Shown here: in pieces, positions 40,033-43,699 of the stretch
Layout of the letters: each line of letters starts with the position of its first letter
Numbering within the stretch: the stretch's first letter is position 1
From: Acidobacteriota bacterium
GTDB lineage: Bacteria; Acidobacteriota; Thermoanaerobaculia; Multivoradales; JAHEKO01
Direction: 5' to 3'
Assembly (NCBI GenBank): GCA_029263375.1
Contig: JAJCXP010000256.1
Coordinates: 1 to 43,699, forward strand
Length of the DNA: 43,699 bases
Notes under the pieces: generated by a model
What the model saw: only the letters and a program-made list of their open reading frames with translations
Told to the model about the DNA's origin: nothing
Database searches by the model: none
Translations under genes and position numbers: made by a program

Positions 40033-41511
40033 ATGGAGCGTTCGAGCACGAGCCTTGCCTGCATGGCACTGATCTTTTTGACGATGTCTGTCGCGTCGCC
40101 GGCACTCGGTGACGAGAACGACTTTCTCGAGTACTGCCTCGAAAACCCGAAGCAGTGCGCGCTGTCGGTGGAGGCGGTTGATGAAGGGTGGCAGCGGCAC
40201 TGGAACGCGGATCGGCCGCAGGTGCTCGCCTCCACTTTCAAGACCCTGGTGCTGATCGCCTACGCACAGGCGGTCGCCGACGGCGCTCTCTCCCCGGACG
40301 ACACCGTCACCAAGGAGGAGTGGGCTCGCTACTTCGCGGGCGGCACGACGTTGCAGCAGTCGTGGAGCGATCTCGGTTCGCCCGATCGCGTGCGCCTCGA
40401 CGACCTGGCGCGGGTGATGATCCTCAACAGCGACAACCAGGCGCCCGACCTCTTCCTGGCGAGTCTGCTCAAGAAGAAGGCGGTCAAGCAGGCGACCAAC
40501 CTGTTCGACTGGCACGATGCACCTGTGACCATCAGCTCCATCTTCGCTCTATGGAGCAACCTCGACGATGTCGGCGGCACCGGCAACCGGGTCGCGACCG
40601 ACTACGGCGGCTTCGAAGCCGGCGGCTTCCAGAAGGAGCTGTCGAAGATCACCAAGAAGTTCCGGAACGACGGCTTCGTCGAAACTGTGCGGGAGAATGG
40701 GTGCGCGCAGCCGCCCTGGTTTGTGGGAACCCCGCCGTGCTCTCCGGCCCAGCCTTTCACCACCGAAGAGAGCCTTCGCACGCTCGAGAACCACCACTTC
40801 ACGCGCAGCACGACTCGCGCGTACGCCACTCTGCTGCGAGGTCTTCTCGACCGTACGCTGCTTTCTTCCGCGGCCCAGGAGGTCGTGGATAGGAACCTCG
40901 ACCAGGCCTGGCTCGATCGCTTTCCGACCTTGAAGGGCACGTTCTCGCGTTACGGCCTGAAGGGCGGCGGCCTGGCGACGGGTGCGGGCCAGCAGATTCT
41001 GACCTGGGGACACTACATGGAGACCGCCAACGGCCGCTACGTCGTGGTCCTCTTCCTCCAGGACATGCTCAGCTCTCGCAAGACGCCCGACACCGGCGAC
41101 ATCAACGCGTTCGCGCAGCAGTTTGCGCTCAACGCGACGTTCCGGCAGAAGGTCCGCGATGCCTTTGACGACCGACCCCTGCCTACCGATCTGGTGCCGC
41201 GCCTCAAGAAGGTAAAGCTCGGCGGCAGGTCGGTGACCGTCAAGGCCAAGGTGGAGAACTCGTCGCCGGTCGCCACCGGCGCGTTCGAGGTCGCCCTCTT
41301 CCTGCTCGACGACGCGGAGACCGAGGGGGCGACTCCCGTCGCCACCAAGGCGGTCAGCTCGCTCGGCGCCTATCGCACCAAGGCGGTCACCCTCAAGTAC
41401 ACGGCCGATGAGGACGTCACCGGCAAGCTCGCCGTGGTCGTCGTGGACTCGGGCGCTGAGATCGTGGAGCAGGACGACGACAACAACAGCACCTGGGAAC
41501 GGCCCGACTAG
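40033..41511 (+). CDS. Secreted class-A beta-lactamase-like serine hydrolase with C-terminal CARDB-like domain
   Basis: This encodes 492 aa. A signal peptide (LACMALIFLTMSVASPALGDE) directs export. The serine-hydrolase triad motifs are visible: STFK (Ser67/Lys70), SDN (133-135) and KGG (310-312, LKGGGLATGAGQQ). The catalytic region spans about 45-385. It lacks an evident omega-loop ExxLN and has long inserts, so it is more likely a peptidoglycan- or ester-acting relative than an antibiotic-resistance enzyme. The last 100 residues (VKLGGRSVTVKAKVENSSPVATGAFEVALFLLDD...IVEQDDDNNS) form a CARDB adhesion-like domain. ATG 40033 with GGGAGAACAGG upstream. Confidence 0.82.
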   Translation: MERSSTSLACMALIFLTMSVASPALGDENDFLEYCLENPKQCALSVEAVDEGWQRHWNADRPQVLASTFKTLVLIAYAQAVADGALSPDDTVTKEEWARYFAGGTTLQQSWSDLGSPDRVRLDDLARVMILNSDNQAPDLFLASLLKKKAVKQATNLFDWHDAPVTISSIFALWSNLDDVGGTGNRVATDYGGFEAGGFQKELSKITKKFRNDGFVETVRENGCAQPPWFVGTPPCSPAQPFTTEESLRTLENHHFTRSTTRAYATLLRGLLDRTLLSSAAQEVVDRNLDQAWLDRFPTLKGTFSRYGLKGGGLATGAGQQILTWGHYMETANGRYVVVLFLQDMLSSRKTPDTGDINAFAQQFALNATFRQKVRDAFDDRPLPTDLVPRLKKVKLGGRSVTVKAKVENSSPVATGAFEVALFLLDDAETEGATPVATKAVSSLGAYRTKAVTLKYTADEDVTGKLAVVVVDSGAEIVEQDDDNNSTWERPD

Positions 41512-41800
41512 AGCTCGAGCGACCTGGCCCTCGAAGAGCGGCGGCCGCGCCGACGTGGCCACGGCCGGACGAATCAACAAGGCATATGCCGCCCGTCTCT
41601 CGTACCTCCGTGCGATCCGGTTCATGGGCACCTGCGGGGATCGGTGGCCGCGGGGACAAAGCCTCCGCTCATATAGACTCTTCCATGACCTACGACTGCG
41701 CCAATCGAATCGGAGCTTTCGCGATCCGTGGGAGAGCTATGGGGCAGGTTCGGGGAGTGCCGTGCAGCCGCGCGCTCGCCGACCCGACCGCGTCGCCGAG

Positions 41801-42400
41801 ATGCCGGAAGACAAGGAGATCACCCAGCTCTTACAAGCCTGGAGCTCGGGCGATCAGGAGTCCCTCGATCGGGTGTTGCCGCTGGTCTACAACGAGCTGC
41901 GCCGACTCGCCGCGGCGAAGATGGGGCGGGAGCGCGGCGATCACACCCTGCAGCCGACCGCTCTGGTCCACGAGGCGTTCGTGCGTCTCACCGAGCTCCA
42001 TCGCATCGGCTGGCGCGATCGAGGACATTTTTTCGGCGCCGCCGCCCAGATCATGCGCCGCGTCCTGGTCGACCATGCGCGCAAGCATCGCGCTGCCAAG
42101 CGCGGCGCCGGCAAGATACAGCAACTTGACGAGGGACTCCTGCTGAGCGACCGGCAGGCGCACGAGATCGCCGTCCTGGACGACGCACTGCACGACCTCG
42201 AGCGGCTCGACGAGCGGCAGAGCCGCGTCGTCGAGCTGCGCTACTTCGGAGGCTTCAGCGTTCCGGAGACCGCCGACGCTCTGGGCATCTCGAGCGCTAC
42301 CGTGAAGCGCGACTGGGCCGTCGCTCGCGCCTGGCTTCAAGGCTACATGGAGGCGGGCGGCGACCCCTTCGAGACCGAGCATGTCGACCCGACGGTCTAA
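41801..42400 (+). CDS. ECF sigma factor, Sig-70_X6 (acidobacterial) type
   Basis: This encodes 199 aa. Region 2 (about 5-85) includes ITQLLQAWSSGDQESLDRVLPLVYNELRRLA, HTLQPTALVHEAFVRL and HFFGAAAQIMRRVLVDHARKH. Region 4 (about 130-190) includes RQSRVVELRYFGGFSVPETADALGISSATVKRDWAVARAWL. This wording is that of the TIGR02999 group, nearly always next to a PknB-type kinase, as here 19 bp downstream. The kinase probably controls the factor in place of an anti-sigma factor. ATG 41801 has no Shine-Dalgarno sequence; a TATAGACT stretch at 41672-41679 is a possible -10. The 289 bp upstream hold no other convincing gene. Confidence 0.9.
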   Translation: MPEDKEITQLLQAWSSGDQESLDRVLPLVYNELRRLAAAKMGRERGDHTLQPTALVHEAFVRLTELHRIGWRDRGHFFGAAAQIMRRVLVDHARKHRAAKRGAGKIQQLDEGLLLSDRQAHEIAVLDDALHDLERLDERQSRVVELRYFGGFSVPETADALGISSATVKRDWAVARAWLQGYMEAGGDPFETEHVDPTV

Positions 42401-42419
42401 AGGAGGCTCGTCGAGCGCG

Positions 42420-43699
<1,280 letters not shown>

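Overview
The window is a GC-rich bacterial chromosome segment. It is most likely from an Acidobacteriota-type organism (Thermoanaerobaculia-like). The pointers are a Sig-70_X6-type sigma factor in front of a PknB-type kinase, secreted tail-fibre-like proteins with S74 chaperone ends, PQQ-type propellers with a 'WPQHRGP' signature, and a bacterial cyclic-2,3-diphosphoglycerate synthetase homologue. This placement is inference from gene families; no rRNA or other decisive marker is present. I saw no phage, insertion sequence, CRISPR array, tRNA or rRNA.

Layout. 1-9 kb: an esterase-like gene end, a long inverted-repeat element, a secreted propeller protein, a reductive-dehalogenase-like iron-sulfur protein coupled to a DUF983 zinc-ribbon protein, an orphan PAS histidine kinase, the ribosome-rescue hydrolase ArfB coupled to a YihY-type membrane protein, and cyclic 2,3-DPG synthetase. 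9-20 kb: the first repeat/S74 surface protein, a DUF4242 protein, an alanine/glycine symporter, a small secreted protein, LepA, two tandem paralogous secreted proteins, HemW and a periplasmic transglutaminase-like protein. 20.5-27 kb: a six-gene operon with molybdenum hydroxylase FAD and iron-sulfur subunits, an amidase, FdrA, a DUF1116 protein and a MerB-fold protein. 27-33 kb: a secreted protein, a DinB protein, a RHH/MazF-type toxin-antitoxin pair with a clear promoter-operator, an outer-membrane barrel, a MerR regulator, and a divergent PQQ-propeller/esterase fusion under a MerR-type promoter. 33-37 kb: two more repeat/S74 proteins with a 49-residue ORF between them, then a kinase-TPR relic. 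37-43.7 kb: the molybdenum hydroxylase large subunit, a PilZ protein, a serine beta-lactamase-like protein, an ECF sigma factor, and the kinase that runs off the end.

How the genes fit together. The operon at 20.5-27 kb looks like a catabolic unit for an amide- or ureide-type nitrogen compound. It holds oxidation (two of three molybdenum hydroxylase subunits), amide hydrolysis, and the FdrA/DUF1116 pair known from bacterial oxamate carbamoyl transfer. The usual third partner (DUF2877) is absent, and a MerB-fold protein with an altered active-site triad sits in the last position. The only large subunit in the window lies about 15 kb away.

Five secreted proteins at three loci form one modular family. 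All have a signal peptide. Two have a 17-residue repeat stalk and an S74 end, two have a Cys-paired Fn3-like head with a G2-like end and a membrane tail, and one (34910-36739) joins the head of the second type to the stalk and chaperone of the first. Many non-secreted genes have a -10-like hexamer 6-12 nt before the start codon and no Shine-Dalgarno sequence, whereas the secreted proteins have strong Shine-Dalgarno sequences. This suggests that leaderless transcripts are common here.
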